Positions 45,738 to 56,926 of a stretch of 64,000 nucleotides of DNA are shown here, piece after piece. Under the pieces are notes generated by a model. That model did not search any database and had not been told where the DNA came from. It saw only the letters and a program-made list of their open reading frames with translations. The position numbers were made by a program, and so were the translations under genes. The number at the start of each line of letters is the position of its first letter. Within the stretch, counting starts at the first letter, position 1. The stretch covers positions 124,001 through 188,000 of the forward strand of contig JAFSBX010000141.1 in the NCBI GenBank assembly GCA_017437065.1. The letters run 5' to 3'. This DNA is from Lachnospiraceae bacterium (GTDB lineage: Bacteria > Bacillota > Clostridia > Lachnospirales > Lachnospiraceae).

Positions 45738-47129
45738 ATGAAAAAGAAATCAACAATAAAGTGGATTGCGGAATTTGCAAGCATACATAAGAAAACGTAT
45801 GTGTTTTCGGTGATATTTGCAGTGCTTGGGGTATTCTGTGCATTAACACCATACTTTTTAATCGGTAATATGGTGAAGGAGTTATTAAATGGAAGGACAG
45901 AATTTTCCTATTATTTAAATCAGTGTCTGTGGTTAGCGTTGTTCTGGACGGCAAGAGTATTGTTTCATGCAGCATCTACCACACTTTCACATAAGGCAAC
46001 ATTTCATGTACTTTCAACAATAAGACAGCGGGTATGTGATAAATTGTATAAGCTGCCACTGGGATATGTGTGTGACACACCTTCCGGCAGCATTAAAAAT
46101 GTCATAGTAGAGCGTATTGACAGCATTGAAACAACGTTAGCACATATACTTCCTGAGTTTACGGGCAATTTGTTGGGACCGGTCCTTGTCATTATTTATC
46201 TGTTTACAATTGACCGGCGTATGGCATTATTGTCTCTCGTCACTATCCCGATAGGTCTTGCCTGCTATATGGGAATGTGTATCGGCTATGAGGAAAGCTA
46301 TAAAAATACAATAGTGAAGACGAAAGCGTTGAACGATACAGCGGTGGAATATATCAATGGTATCGAAGTAATCAAAGCCTTCGGAAAGGCAGAAAGCTCC
46401 TATGAAAAATTTGTGGTTGCTCTGCATGGTATTACCATGAATATGAAAGAAGGAACCGTCAATGCACTGGTAGGTCCTTCGGGAAGCGGAAAGTCTACGA
46501 TTGCAAAGCTTATCGCAGGTTTGTGGGATGTGAAAGAAGGAGCCGTTTCTATCGGCGGTGTTGACATCCGTGAAATGCCGTTAGAGGAGCAGAACCGGAT
46601 GATTGCTTATGTATCCCAGGAGAATTATCTGTTTGACATGACAGTACGCGAAAATATTCGTATGGGTAACCCGAAAGCAACAGATAAAGAGGTAGAACAG
46701 GTTGCGAAAGCCAGTGGATGCTATGACTTTATTATGCAGCTGGAAAATGGCTTTGATACAGTTGTTGGTGGAGCCGGAGGGCATCTTTCCGGTGGTGAGC
46801 GTCAGCGTATATCCATTGCAAGGGCAATGCTCAAAAATGCAGAAATTATTATTTTGGATGAGGCAACCGCATATACAGATCCGGAAAATGAAGCAATTGT
46901 ACAGAGTGCTGTTGCAAAACTTGTACAGGGCAAGACTTTGTTGGTAATTGCACACAGATTATCTACCATTACCAATTCAGATTGTATTTTTGTTATTAAT
47001 GGCGGAGAAGTTTCCGCAAGCGGTACGCATGATGAACTGCTGAAAAACAGTAAATTATATAAAAATATGTGGGAATCCCATATTTCCGTAAAAGACCGCA
47101 TAGAGAAAGGGGATGAGGTTTGTGCTTAA
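45738..47129 (+). CDS. ABC transporter (YbtP/IrtA-like) with in-frame internal deletion
   Basis: A 463-residue half-transporter, about 120 residues shorter than its paralogue at 36930. The membrane part runs normally to KAFGKAESSYEKFVVA (about residue 228) and then jumps into LHGITMNMKEGTVNALVGPS of the ATPase. Helices 5 and 6 and the first ATPase strands are therefore missing, while Walker A, LSGGERQR, Walker B IILDEATA and the H-loop remain. The frame is kept. Activity is doubtful. GGGAGCG precedes the ATG at 45738. It overlaps the next gene. Confidence 0.8.
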   Translation: MKKKSTIKWIAEFASIHKKTYVFSVIFAVLGVFCALTPYFLIGNMVKELLNGRTEFSYYLNQCLWLALFWTARVLFHAASTTLSHKATFHVLSTIRQRVCDKLYKLPLGYVCDTPSGSIKNVIVERIDSIETTLAHILPEFTGNLLGPVLVIIYLFTIDRRMALLSLVTIPIGLACYMGMCIGYEESYKNTIVKTKALNDTAVEYINGIEVIKAFGKAESSYEKFVVALHGITMNMKEGTVNALVGPSGSGKSTIAKLIAGLWDVKEGAVSIGGVDIREMPLEEQNRMIAYVSQENYLFDMTVRENIRMGNPKATDKEVEQVAKASGCYDFIMQLENGFDTVVGGAGGHLSGGERQRISIARAMLKNAEIIILDEATAYTDPENEAIVQSAVAKLVQGKTLLVIAHRLSTITNSDCIFVINGGEVSASGTHDELLKNSKLYKNMWESHISVKDRIEKGDEVCA

Positions 47130-48861
47130 AGCATTAAATAAGTTTTTTGAGTTTAGTGGAACAAAAAATAAAAGAAAATTTTACCTTTCCATTTTATTGG
47201 GAGTTGCACTTGCTTTTCTGGAAGCGTTAAGAATACCGGCGGCATTCATTATGATTAAAGCCGTGTTAGAGAAAAATGTAACAGGCAATCATATTCTGGC
47301 TTCTGCGGGAATTATGTTGTTTAGTATTGTCGTAAGTGTGCTTGTGAAAAATAAGAGTACGATGCTACAGACAGAGGGGGGTTATGAGACATGTGCCAAC
47401 AAACGAATTGAGATTGCGGAGCACATGAGATATCTTCCGATGGGCTACTTTAACAGTAACAGCCTTGGCTATATCACTTCTGTAACAACGAATACCATGG
47501 AAAATCTGGCAGATGTGGCAACAAGAGTAGTCATGATGACAACACAAGGGTTCTTAGCAACTTTATTAATTGCGATTACGATGTTGTTTTTTGATTATAG
47601 AATCGGGCTGATTGTATTAATAGGTTTTGTTGTTTACCTTGGTGTAAATTCTATGTTGCAAAAGTATTCGGGAACAATTGCACATAAAAAGGATGAAGCA
47701 GACAGCACAATGGTAGATGTTGTTCTTGAATATATTCAGGGAATGGCAGAAATCAAGGCGTATTCAATTGCGGGTGAGTCGAATAAGAAGCTGACAAAAG
47801 CAATTGAAGAGTGTGAAAAGGTGAATATGGGATTAGAGTGGAAATGTATTCCGCTTATGACATTACAGAACTTTATTACGAAGATGTTAGGAGTGCTTAC
47901 CTGTATTGTGTCACTGTATCTATATACGAATGGTAATATGGAGCTTCCTATTTGTGTTATGATGCTCGTATGTTCTTTCATGCTTTATGCAAGTCTGGAT
48001 ACCGCGGGAAGCTTTTCCGCACTTTTACGTCATGTAGAAACCGCAGTTGATAAAGCAAACAAGGTACTTGGTCTGGAGACGATGGATGTTGAAGGAAAGG
48101 ATATTCAGCCGGAAAATTACGAAATTGAGTTTAAAAATGTGGAATTTTCCTATGAGCAGCGAAAGATTATCGATGGTGTATCACTTCGTATAAAAGAAGG
48201 AACGACAACAGCAATTGTAGGTCCTTCCGGTGGAGGAAAGACAACGCTGTGTAATCTGATGGCAAGGTTCTGGGATGTGCAGAAAGGCTGTGTGAAATTA
48301 GGTGGCATTGATGTGAAAAAATATAGCATTGACAGTCTGATGAAAAACTTCAGCTTTGTGTTCCAAAGAGTGTATTTATTTGAAGATACAATCGCGAATA
48401 ATATTCGTTTCGGTCAGCCGGATGCGTCGATGGAACAGATAGTGGAAGCTGCGAAAAAAGCATGCTGTCATGAATTTATAATGAAGCTTCCTAACGGCTA
48501 TGACACGATAATCGGTGAAGGCGGAGCATCGCTTTCCGGTGGTGAGAAGCAAAGAATTTCCATAGCCAGAGCCATTATGAAAAATGCGCCTATCATTATC
48601 TTAGATGAGGCAACTGCAAACGTAGACCCGGAAAATGAAAAAGATCTCGTAAGTGCAATTGATGCATTAACAAAGGAAAAGACAATTATTATGATTGCAC
48701 ACAGATTAAAGACCGTTCGCAATGCAGATAATATCCTGGTGGTAGACCGGGGAAAAATCGTAGAGCAGGGCAAACATGAAGAACTTATGGCACGAGGTGG
48801 AATTTATAGGAGATTTGTAAATTCAAGGGAGATTGCAGGTAGCTGGAAGTTGATGGCGTAA
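47122..48861 (+). CDS. ABC transporter, fused membrane/ATPase (YbtQ/IrtB-like)
   Basis: A full-length 579-residue half-transporter, partner of the shortened gene upstream. It has six membrane segments, Walker A GPSGGGKTT, FQRVYLF, signature LSGGEKQR, Walker B IIILDEATANVDPEN and IAHR. I place the start at GTG 47122, 9 bases after AAAGGGG; an ATG at 47113 directly touches that site. It overlaps the upstream stop by 8 bp. With its partner damaged, it may work with another subunit or not at all. Confidence 0.9.
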   Translation: MLKALNKFFEFSGTKNKRKFYLSILLGVALAFLEALRIPAAFIMIKAVLEKNVTGNHILASAGIMLFSIVVSVLVKNKSTMLQTEGGYETCANKRIEIAEHMRYLPMGYFNSNSLGYITSVTTNTMENLADVATRVVMMTTQGFLATLLIAITMLFFDYRIGLIVLIGFVVYLGVNSMLQKYSGTIAHKKDEADSTMVDVVLEYIQGMAEIKAYSIAGESNKKLTKAIEECEKVNMGLEWKCIPLMTLQNFITKMLGVLTCIVSLYLYTNGNMELPICVMMLVCSFMLYASLDTAGSFSALLRHVETAVDKANKVLGLETMDVEGKDIQPENYEIEFKNVEFSYEQRKIIDGVSLRIKEGTTTAIVGPSGGGKTTLCNLMARFWDVQKGCVKLGGIDVKKYSIDSLMKNFSFVFQRVYLFEDTIANNIRFGQPDASMEQIVEAAKKACCHEFIMKLPNGYDTIIGEGGASLSGGEKQRISIARAIMKNAPIIILDEATANVDPENEKDLVSAIDALTKEKTIIMIAHRLKTVRNADNILVVDRGKIVEQGKHEELMARGGIYRRFVNSREIAGSWKLMA

Positions 48862-48994
48862 GGAGATTACCGGTTAATATTGTATGAATACGACTTTGAA
48901 AGAATCTATTTATTTTAATTTAAGAGTAATTTTAGAAATATAAGAATAATCCTGTGTTATAATTCATTTATCACTAACAAAGGAAAGCATGATT

Positions 48995-49237
48995 ATGGAT
49001 GTCAGATACTTGATACAGATTCTGCTTTTAATTCTATTTTTTATTGGAATTCATTGTGTAGTTTATCAACGGCAAAAAGCGCAATGCAGATTTGTAAAAA
49101 TAATATTAAAAGTAGAGTGTCAGATGATATACCGAAGGTTTTCGAAGCATATAGAAAAGAAAAAAATATGTGCTTTTGAGAAATATCAAATATGGCGGTA
49201 TATAGAGAAAAGGAGAGAAGCTTCATTTATTGGATAA
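48995..49237 (+). CDS. Small membrane protein of unknown function
   Basis: An 80-residue protein with one N-terminal membrane helix (LIQILLLILFFIGIHCVVY) and a strongly basic remainder. AAAGGAAAGC stands at a good distance before the ATG at 48995, and an earlier ATG is at 48989. A -10-like TATAAT is upstream. The yidC-like gene follows after 29 bp, so the two may form an operon. No family was recognised and it could be spurious. Confidence 0.45.
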   Translation: MDVRYLIQILLLILFFIGIHCVVYQRQKAQCRFVKIILKVECQMIYRRFSKHIEKKKICAFEKYQIWRYIEKRREASFIG

Positions 49238-49266
49238 AGACTTTGAAAAGATAAGGAGAACAATAA

Positions 49267-49923
49267 ATGGAGATATTAGCACAACTTTTTGGAATTTTAA
49301 TTAACGGGATTTATGGATTAACAAAGGATTACGGAGTGGCAATCGTGATGATTACAATTGCGATTCGTGCATGTCTGGTACCACTGAATATCAGACAGCG
49401 ACAGCAGATGAAAAAACAGCAACAGACAAGTAAAGAAGTAGAGGCACTGAAAGCTAAATATGGAAAAAATCAGGAAAAATTAAATCAGGAACTGCAAAAA
49501 GTATATCGGAAAAACGGAACCGGAATGGGAAGCTGCTTATTGTCATTCATACAGCTGCCTATTATGTACGGGCTTTACAAAGCAATACAATTGGTTACTT
49601 TAGCCGGTACAACCACGGTGCTTTTGCCATGGGTAACGTCAATCCTTGTAAAAGATCAGATGTTGATTTTACCGATTGCAACTATACTTGTTCAAATATT
49701 ACCGCAAACATATCCGTATTTGAGATTTTTTAAAGATTTGAAGTTGCAGAAAGCACCGGCAGCGACTATTTTCATCCTTTTGTTAACAAACAGCTTTTTC
49801 GTATTTGTTATTCCGTCCGGAATTGGATTGTATTATTTTGTATCAGGTTTATTTGTTGCATTAGAGCAGTTTATTGTGAATATTATAGAGGCTCGTAAGA
49901 TGAAAATTGCAAGCGCGGCATAA
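49267..49923 (+). CDS. Membrane protein insertase, YidC/Oxa1 family
   Basis: A 218-residue insertase of the short Gram-positive type. The conserved arginine lies in ITIAIRACLVPLNIRQ, followed by the charged cytoplasmic hairpin (KEVEALKAKYGKNQEKLNQE), then MGSCLLSFIQLPIMYGLY and later helices ending VSGLFVALEQFIV. No lipoprotein signal or long tail is present, so it may be a second paralogue beside the main YidC near the origin. AAGGAG precedes the start. Confidence 0.92.
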   Translation: MEILAQLFGILINGIYGLTKDYGVAIVMITIAIRACLVPLNIRQRQQMKKQQQTSKEVEALKAKYGKNQEKLNQELQKVYRKNGTGMGSCLLSFIQLPIMYGLYKAIQLVTLAGTTTVLLPWVTSILVKDQMLILPIATILVQILPQTYPYLRFFKDLKLQKAPAATIFILLLTNSFFVFVIPSGIGLYYFVSGLFVALEQFIVNIIEARKMKIASAA

Positions 49924-49956
49924 GGAATAATGGCAATAATATTGAGAAAAATATAG

Positions 49957-50007
49957 AAAAAGAACTCGCAACTCAAATGTCAGACATTTGGTTTCCGAGT
50001 TCTTTTT
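49957..50007. terminator. Bidirectional terminator of yidC-like and metF
   Basis: AAAAAGAACTCG (49957-49968) pairs with CGAGTTCTTTTT (49996-50007), with an inner CAAATGT-CAGACATTTG stem. Confidence 0.9.
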
Positions 50008-50041
50008 GTGTCGGTATATCGTTTTTGAAATATCTAATGTA

Positions 50042-50899
50042 CTAGATGATATTTTTAATCCCTTCACATATTCTTTTTGCCACAGTCGGATTATTCATTG
50101 TATACAAATGAATTCCGTCAATATCATTAGCCAATAAATCAATAATCTGGCTTAATGCGTAAGACATTCCCGCATCAAAAAGAGCTTCCTTATTATTTTC
50201 ATACTTATTGATGATTTTTTGAAAGCGTACCGGAAAGGATGCTCCGCACATCGTTACCATTCGTTTAATTTGTGCCGCATTTATTACCGGCATAATTCCC
50301 GGAATGACAGGTACTTCAATGCCTGAAATTCTGCAATCTTCAACAAAACGGAAGAAGTAGTCATTATCAAAAAATAACTGGGAAAGCAGCACTTCAGCAC
50401 CGGCGTTTACTTTCGTTCTTAAATGTTTCATTTCAAGTATTCTGTTTTCCGACTCGGGATGACATTCAGGGTAACAGGCACCTGCAATACAAAAGTCTTC
50501 ATTTTGTTTCAGGTATGTAATTAAATCAGAAGCATGTTTAAAATCATCCTTTTCAGGAATATCAGGATTTCTGTCGCCGCGAAGGGCAAGGACATTTTGA
50601 ATGCCTTCACTTTTCAAAACTCTGGAAAATTCATCTATTTCCGCTTTGTTATAGCTTAAACAGGTCAAATGAACTACGGGTTCTACGTGATAGTTGAATT
50701 TTATTTTCTTGGCAAGTTCTATTGTGCGGTTACAGTTAGAGCTTCCACCTGCACCAAAGGTTACACTGATGAAATCAGGTTTTAATTCACACAAAACTTC
50801 AAGTGTTGCATCAATATTTTTTAATTCGCTATCTTTCTTTGGAGGAAAAATCTCGAAAGACAGACTTTTTTTGTGTTCGTATATTTCAGAAATTTTCAT
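50042..50899 (-). CDS. metF: 5,10-methylenetetrahydrofolate reductase
   Basis: Reduces methylene-THF to methyl-THF with a flavin cofactor, for methionine synthesis or acetogenesis. A 285-residue TIM barrel: SFEIFPPKKDSELKN (substrate-binding start), PDFISVTFGAGGSSN, HLTCLSYNKAEI, NVLALRGDRNPDIP, LLSQLFFDNDYFFRF and PVIPGIMPVINA are all typical. It is convergent with yidC and divergent from glpK. No methionine riboswitch was seen upstream. The ribosome site is weak. Confidence 0.96.
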   Translation of the reverse strand: MKISEIYEHKKSLSFEIFPPKKDSELKNIDATLEVLCELKPDFISVTFGAGGSSNCNRTIELAKKIKFNYHVEPVVHLTCLSYNKAEIDEFSRVLKSEGIQNVLALRGDRNPDIPEKDDFKHASDLITYLKQNEDFCIAGACYPECHPESENRILEMKHLRTKVNAGAEVLLSQLFFDNDYFFRFVEDCRISGIEVPVIPGIMPVINAAQIKRMVTMCGASFPVRFQKIINKYENNKEALFDAGMSYALSQIIDLLANDIDGIHLYTMNNPTVAKRICEGIKNII

Positions 50900-51106
50900 T
50901 TATTGTACCAACTTTCTTATTTTTTATAAATTTATATGGCGAGAAGCCATACATGAGCAAAAGGAAAGCCTCGTAGAGGCGATTTTTCGAATTGGCTCTG
51001 AATAGTTATTATTATTTTAAAACAGTATGTATAATATTTCTATATTTTTTAGAAAAGATTTCGGGGAGGATTTCAAAAAAAGTTTTAAAATGTCTGAGAA
51101 GTACAT
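50900..51106. other. Intergenic region between metF and glpK
   Basis: Apart from a small hairpin (GCCTC-GTA-GAGGC at 50968-50980, followed by GATTTTT) nothing was recognised. The rest of the gap holds the glpK promoter and leader listed separately. Confidence 0.4.
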
Positions 51107-51120
51107 GGGAAACGTTTAAA
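51107..51120 (+). promoter_or_regulatory. cre-like catabolite repression site
   Basis: GGGAAACGTTTAAA resembles the CcpA cre consensus (two mismatches at the ends) and lies about 16 bp before the -35 box of glpK. Confidence 0.35.
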
Positions 51121-51135
51121 AAGTCTGAAATATGC

Positions 51136-51164
51136 TTGTAAATATAATGTAAATATGCTATATT
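51136..51164 (+). promoter_or_regulatory. glpK promoter
   Basis: TTGTAA (51136-51141), 17-bp spacer, TATATT (51159-51164). The transcript would begin near 51171, giving a leader of about 117 bases. Confidence 0.6.
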
Positions 51165-51191
51165 ATTCATATCAAAGGAATAACACAAGCC

Positions 51192-52784
<1,593 letters not shown>

Positions 52785-52852
52785 CAAAAATAAAATGTTA
52801 CTACCGGTTATGGAGTGAACAGCAACGACAAATGAAGAAGGGGGTCATACAT

Positions 52853-53557
52853 ATGTTACCTTATATTGCGGAATTTATCGGAACAATGTTATTAATTTTA
52901 TTAGGAGACGGTGTGGTAGCAAACGTGAATTTGAATAAATCCGGTATGAAAGGAGCAGGTTCTATCCAGATTACTTTTGCATGGGGACTTGCAGTCATGC
53001 TTCCGGCATTTATTTTTGGAACTGCATCGGGAGCTCACTTCAATCCTGCATTAACACTTGCACTGGCAGCAGAAGGAAGTCTCGCATGGTCTTTAGTGCC
53101 GGGATATATTATTGCACAGTTTGCAGGAGCATTTTTGGGAGCTGTACTTGTATACATTTTATTTAAAGATCAGTTCGATGCAACACCGGATGCGGGAACA
53201 AAGCTTGGCGTATTTGCCACAGGGCCGTCTGTACCGAATCTGCCCCGTAACTTACTCAGTGAAATTATTGGAACTTTCGTATTAGTATTTGCTATTAAAG
53301 GCGTTCCGGCAGAGGTAGCACCGGGAGTCAGCAATATATTAGTATTTGGTATTATTGTTTCTATCGGTATGTCGCTTGGCGGATTGACAGGATATGCAAT
53401 TAACCCTGCCAGAGACTTAGGTCCCCGTCTTGCACATGCAGTTCTTCCGATTAAAGGAAAAGGTGATTCTAACTGGAAATATGGTATTGTTACCTTATGC
53501 GGACCTATCATCGGAGCATTGCTTGCAGTTGGATTATATGCGATAATTCCTTGGTAA
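52853..53557 (+). CDS. glpF: Glycerol uptake facilitator
   Basis: Aquaglyceroporin of 234 residues. It has six membrane helices and two half-helices with the NPA boxes HFNPALTLAL and AINPARDLGPR, the second followed by the glycerol-pore Asp and Arg. A long frame opens upstream in glpK but GAAGGGGG stands before ATG 52853. It moves glycerol across the membrane for GlpK. The pair are co-transcribed. Confidence 0.97.
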   Translation: MLPYIAEFIGTMLLILLGDGVVANVNLNKSGMKGAGSIQITFAWGLAVMLPAFIFGTASGAHFNPALTLALAAEGSLAWSLVPGYIIAQFAGAFLGAVLVYILFKDQFDATPDAGTKLGVFATGPSVPNLPRNLLSEIIGTFVLVFAIKGVPAEVAPGVSNILVFGIIVSIGMSLGGLTGYAINPARDLGPRLAHAVLPIKGKGDSNWKYGIVTLCGPIIGALLAVGLYAIIPW

Positions 53558-53596
53558 GAACAATCATATAATCATTGTGAGAAGAATAAGAAGTTG

Positions 53597-53661
53597 CAGA
53601 GATAAAGAGAAGCAATGGTTGTATTCCAGGGAAAGCTTGGGATACAATTGTTGCTTTTTTG
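53597..53661 (+). terminator. Internal terminator, possibly GlpP-responsive
   Basis: AGCAATGGTTGTATTCC (from 53611) pairs with GGGATACAATTGTTGCT (to 53655), followed by six T. The sequence AGAGATAAAGAGAAGCA in front resembles the one ahead of the glpK leader terminator, so the same antiterminator might act here. Confidence 0.6.
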
Positions 53662-53695
53662 TAAAGCCAAATAATAAAAAGGAATGGTGAAGAAA

Positions 53696-55132
53696 ATGTA
53701 TGATGTGGTAATTATTGGTGCGGGAGTATCAGGATGTGCGTCAGCAAGAGAGCTTTCACGTTATAATTTAAATATATGTGTAGTTGAAATGGAAGAGGAT
53801 GTTTGTTGTGGAACATCAAAGGCAAACAGTGCTATCGTACATGCCGGATATGATGCGGAACATGGAACTCTCAAGGCAAAATTGAATGTGGAAGGCAGTC
53901 AGATGATGGAAGCATTGTCAAAAGAGCTTGATTTTCATTATAAGAAAAATGGTTCTCTGGTTGTCTGCCTTCATGAAGAGGAACGGGATAATCTTCAGAA
54001 GCTTTATGAGCGTGGCGTGAAAAATGGTGTAAAGGATTTGCGTATTATAGATCGTGATGAGTTAGTAAAACTGGAACCGAATATTTCCGATGATGCAGTG
54101 GCTGCTTTATATGCACCGACAGGTGCCATTGTCTGTCCTTTTGGCATGAATATAGCCTTTGCTGAAAATGCAGCAGCAAATGGTGTGGAATTTCGTTTTG
54201 ACACAAAGGTAACAGGTTTTGAGAAAAAAGAAAATAACTGGGTGGTACAGACCAGCAAGGGAGACATCGAAACAAAGTATGTGGTAAATGCGGCAGGTGT
54301 ATATGCAGATGTATTCCATAACATGGTAAGTGAAAAGAAGATTCATATTACACCGAGAAGAGGTGATTATTGTCTTCTTGACCGTTCTGCAGAGGGATTT
54401 GTAACACATACCATTTTCCAGCTTCCGGGGAAATTTGGAAAGGGTGTATTGGTAACGCCGACAGTACATGGAAACACGCTGGTAGGACCGACTGCCATTG
54501 ATATTGAAGATAAAGAGGGAACAAATACAACACAGCAGGGAATTGATGAATTGACAAAGAAAGCAGGAAATACAGTGAAAAATCTGCCAATGCGTCAGGT
54601 AATTACTTCTTTTGCGGGGCTACGGGCTCATGAGGATGGTCATGAATTTATCATTGAAGAGTTGGAGGATGCAAAAGGCTTTATTGATTGTGCAGGTATT
54701 GAATCACCGGGACTTTCCAGTGCACCGGCAATTGGAAAGATGGTTGCAGAAATCATCAGGGATTTGACAGGTGCAAAGGAAAAGGAAAACTTCATTGCTA
54801 CCAGAAAAGGAATTTTAGATCCAAAGACATTAAGCAAAGAAGAATATGCGGCTTTAATAAAAGAAAAACCGGAATACGGTAATATTATCTGTCGTTGTGA
54901 AATGATTACGGAAGGCGAGATTATGGATGCCATAAACCGTCCACTGGGTGCAAAATCACTGGATGGTGTAAAACGCAGAACAAGAGCGGGAATGGGACGT
55001 TGCCAATCCGGTTTCTGCTCACCAAGAACGATTGAGATTCTGGCGCGTGAAAGAGGCGTAGATCCGGCAGAAATAACGAAGTCAGGCGGAGAATCTAAAA
55101 TCATTGTTGGAATAAACAAAGACAGATTGTAA
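53696..55132 (+). CDS. FAD-dependent glycerol-3-phosphate dehydrogenase-like protein
   Basis: A 478-residue oxidoreductase: N-terminal Rossmann motif VVIIGAGVSGCASARELS, DAO-type core (SKANSAIVHAGYDAEHG), and a C-terminal BFD-like [2Fe-2S] domain with IICRCEMITEGEI and GMGRCQSGFCSP. This is the GlpA-like half of an anaerobic G3P dehydrogenase, giving DHAP. Start codon 53696 has GGTGA upstream, an ATG at 53684 is possible. It is followed by another FAD subunit and a DUF1667 protein, so the three probably make one complex. Confidence 0.9.
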   Translation: MYDVVIIGAGVSGCASARELSRYNLNICVVEMEEDVCCGTSKANSAIVHAGYDAEHGTLKAKLNVEGSQMMEALSKELDFHYKKNGSLVVCLHEEERDNLQKLYERGVKNGVKDLRIIDRDELVKLEPNISDDAVAALYAPTGAIVCPFGMNIAFAENAAANGVEFRFDTKVTGFEKKENNWVVQTSKGDIETKYVVNAAGVYADVFHNMVSEKKIHITPRRGDYCLLDRSAEGFVTHTIFQLPGKFGKGVLVTPTVHGNTLVGPTAIDIEDKEGTNTTQQGIDELTKKAGNTVKNLPMRQVITSFAGLRAHEDGHEFIIEELEDAKGFIDCAGIESPGLSSAPAIGKMVAEIIRDLTGAKEKENFIATRKGILDPKTLSKEEYAALIKEKPEYGNIICRCEMITEGEIMDAINRPLGAKSLDGVKRRTRAGMGRCQSGFCSPRTIEILARERGVDPAEITKSGGESKIIVGINKDRL

Positions 55133-55245
55133 AAATGCCAATTGAAATAAACAAATAGAAGATTCAAATGAAAAAGAATTAAATAAGGAAAAGTTTTTTT
55201 AGAAGCCGATTCAAAGATTTCGTAGAAAGGGGCAAGGTTGATTAT

Positions 55246-56508
55246 ATGATAAATTATGATATTGTAATCATTGGTGGTGGTCCTGCAGGCTTGGCAGCAG
55301 CAGTGTCGGCGAAGCAAAATGGTGCAGAGAGCATATTGGTACTAGAGAGAGACAAAGAGCTGGGAGGTATTTTAAATCAGTGCATTCATAATGGATTTGG
55401 ACTTCATACTTTTAAAGAGGAATTAACAGGTCCTGAATATGCACAAAGATTTGTAGATCAGCTTTTGGAAGAAAAAATTGAGTATAAATTAAATACGATG
55501 GTATTGGATATTTCCAAGGATAAAGTAGTAACGGCAATGAACCGCACAGAAGGAATTTTGGAGATTCAGACAAAGTCAGTTATTCTTGCCATGGGTTGTA
55601 GAGAACGTTCCAGAGGTGCGCTGAATATTCCGGGATATCGTCCGGCAGGGGTGTATTCCGCAGGAACGGCGCAGCGACTTGTAAATATGGAAGGATATCT
55701 CCCCGGTAGAGAAGTGGTTATTTTAGGCTCCGGTGATATCGGTCTGATTATGGCAAGGAGAATGACTTTAGAAGGGGCAAAGGTAAAAGTGGTTGCAGAA
55801 CTGCTGCCATATTCCGGTGGATTAAAACGTAATATCGTACAGTGTCTGGATGACTTTGGAATTCCTTTGAAACTGAGTCATACCGTAGTGGATATCAAGG
55901 GAAAAGAGAGGGTAGAAGGAATTACTCTTGCGCAGGTAGATGAAAACAGAAGACCAATTCCGGGAACAGAAGAATTTTACTCCTGTGATACACTGCTTTT
56001 ATCCTGTGGTCTGATTCCTGAAAATGAATTATCCAGAGAGTTAGGTGTGGAAATGAGTCCTGTTACTTCCGGCCCATGTGTAAATGAGTCCTTGGAAACA
56101 AACATAGAGGGTGTATTTGCATGTGGAAATGTATTGCATGTGCATGATTTGGTAGATTTTGTATCACAGGAAGCACAGGCAGCAGGTAAACATGCGGCAG
56201 AATATGTATTAAATGGCAAAAAAGAGGGTGGAAATGATATTCCGATTGTGGCAACACAAGGTGCAAGGTATACCGTTCCGAAGACTATTAATCCACAGAG
56301 AATGGACGAGAAGCATGTAGTTCGTTTCCGTGTAGGAGATGTGTATAAAAACTGTTATGTATCCGTATATTTGAATGATGAACGAATCATACACAAAAAA
56401 CGTCCGGTGGTTGCTCCGGGAGAAATGGAACAGGTGGAGTTGAAGAAAGAACAACTGGAGGCATATCCTGATCTCAAGGAGATAACAGTGAAAATTGAGG
56501 AGGCGTAA
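55246..56508 (+). CDS. NAD(P)/FAD-dependent oxidoreductase, partner of the G3P dehydrogenase
   Basis: A 420-residue pyridine nucleotide-disulphide-type flavoprotein. Two nucleotide sites are seen: VIIGGGPAGLAAAVSAKQNG at the start and VVILGSGDIGLIMARRM about residue 160. Motifs CGLIPENELS and NIEGVFACGNVLHVHDLVDF match the family of proteins placed between GlpA-like and DUF1667 genes in Firmicutes. It likely passes electrons from the dehydrogenase to an acceptor. AAGGGG precedes the start. It overlaps nothing and ends 3 bp before the next gene. Confidence 0.9.
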   Translation: MINYDIVIIGGGPAGLAAAVSAKQNGAESILVLERDKELGGILNQCIHNGFGLHTFKEELTGPEYAQRFVDQLLEEKIEYKLNTMVLDISKDKVVTAMNRTEGILEIQTKSVILAMGCRERSRGALNIPGYRPAGVYSAGTAQRLVNMEGYLPGREVVILGSGDIGLIMARRMTLEGAKVKVVAELLPYSGGLKRNIVQCLDDFGIPLKLSHTVVDIKGKERVEGITLAQVDENRRPIPGTEEFYSCDTLLLSCGLIPENELSRELGVEMSPVTSGPCVNESLETNIEGVFACGNVLHVHDLVDFVSQEAQAAGKHAAEYVLNGKKEGGNDIPIVATQGARYTVPKTINPQRMDEKHVVRFRVGDVYKNCYVSVYLNDERIIHKKRPVVAPGEMEQVELKKEQLEAYPDLKEITVKIEEA

Positions 56509-56511
56509 GGG

Positions 56512-56877
56512 ATGGAAAAAAGAGAATTGATTTGTATCGGCTGTCCGATGGGCTGTGCACTTACCGTAGATATAGAAGGAACAGAGGTAGTAAATGTTAC
56601 CGGAAATACCTGTAAACGTGGCGATGTTTATGCCAGAAAAGAGGTAACCAATCCGACGAGAATTGTTACCAGTTCCGTGAAAGTAGAGGGAGGCACTCTG
56701 GCGGCAGTATCAGTGAAGACAAAAGAGGATATTCCGAAGGGTAAAATCTTTGACTGTGTAACAGCATTGAAAGATGTTTCCATAAAGGCACCGGTGCATA
56801 TAGGTGATGTGATTGTTGCTGATGTGGCAGGAACCGGAGTAGATGTTATTGCAACTAAAAATGTAGAAGTAATATAA
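56512..56877 (+). CDS. DUF1667 domain protein
   Basis: A 121-residue small protein. The start ELICIGCPMGCALTV with C-x2-C-x3-C and a fourth Cys in NTCKRGD suggests an iron-sulphur site. DUF1667 proteins almost always follow the FAD protein pair of the glycerol-3-phosphate dehydrogenase; they are thought to be its third subunit. The remainder is a beta-rich domain without other motifs. It closes the complex genes and is followed by a terminator. Confidence 0.93.
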   Translation: MEKRELICIGCPMGCALTVDIEGTEVVNVTGNTCKRGDVYARKEVTNPTRIVTSSVKVEGGTLAAVSVKTKEDIPKGKIFDCVTALKDVSIKAPVHIGDVIVADVAGTGVDVIATKNVEVI

Positions 56878-56883
56878 ATGATG

Positions 56884-56926
56884 ATATCCACGCATTTCCG
56901 AAAATGGATTTGTGTGGATATTTTTT
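56884..56926 (+). terminator. Terminator after the DUF1667 gene
   Basis: ATATCCACGCA (56884-56894) pairs with TGTGTGGATAT (56911-56921), followed by T. Confidence 0.85.

Noticed and set aside
54640..55317. Minus-strand 225-codon frame across the two FAD genes
   Set aside because: It spans the end of one and the start of another strongly supported gene and shows no family signature.
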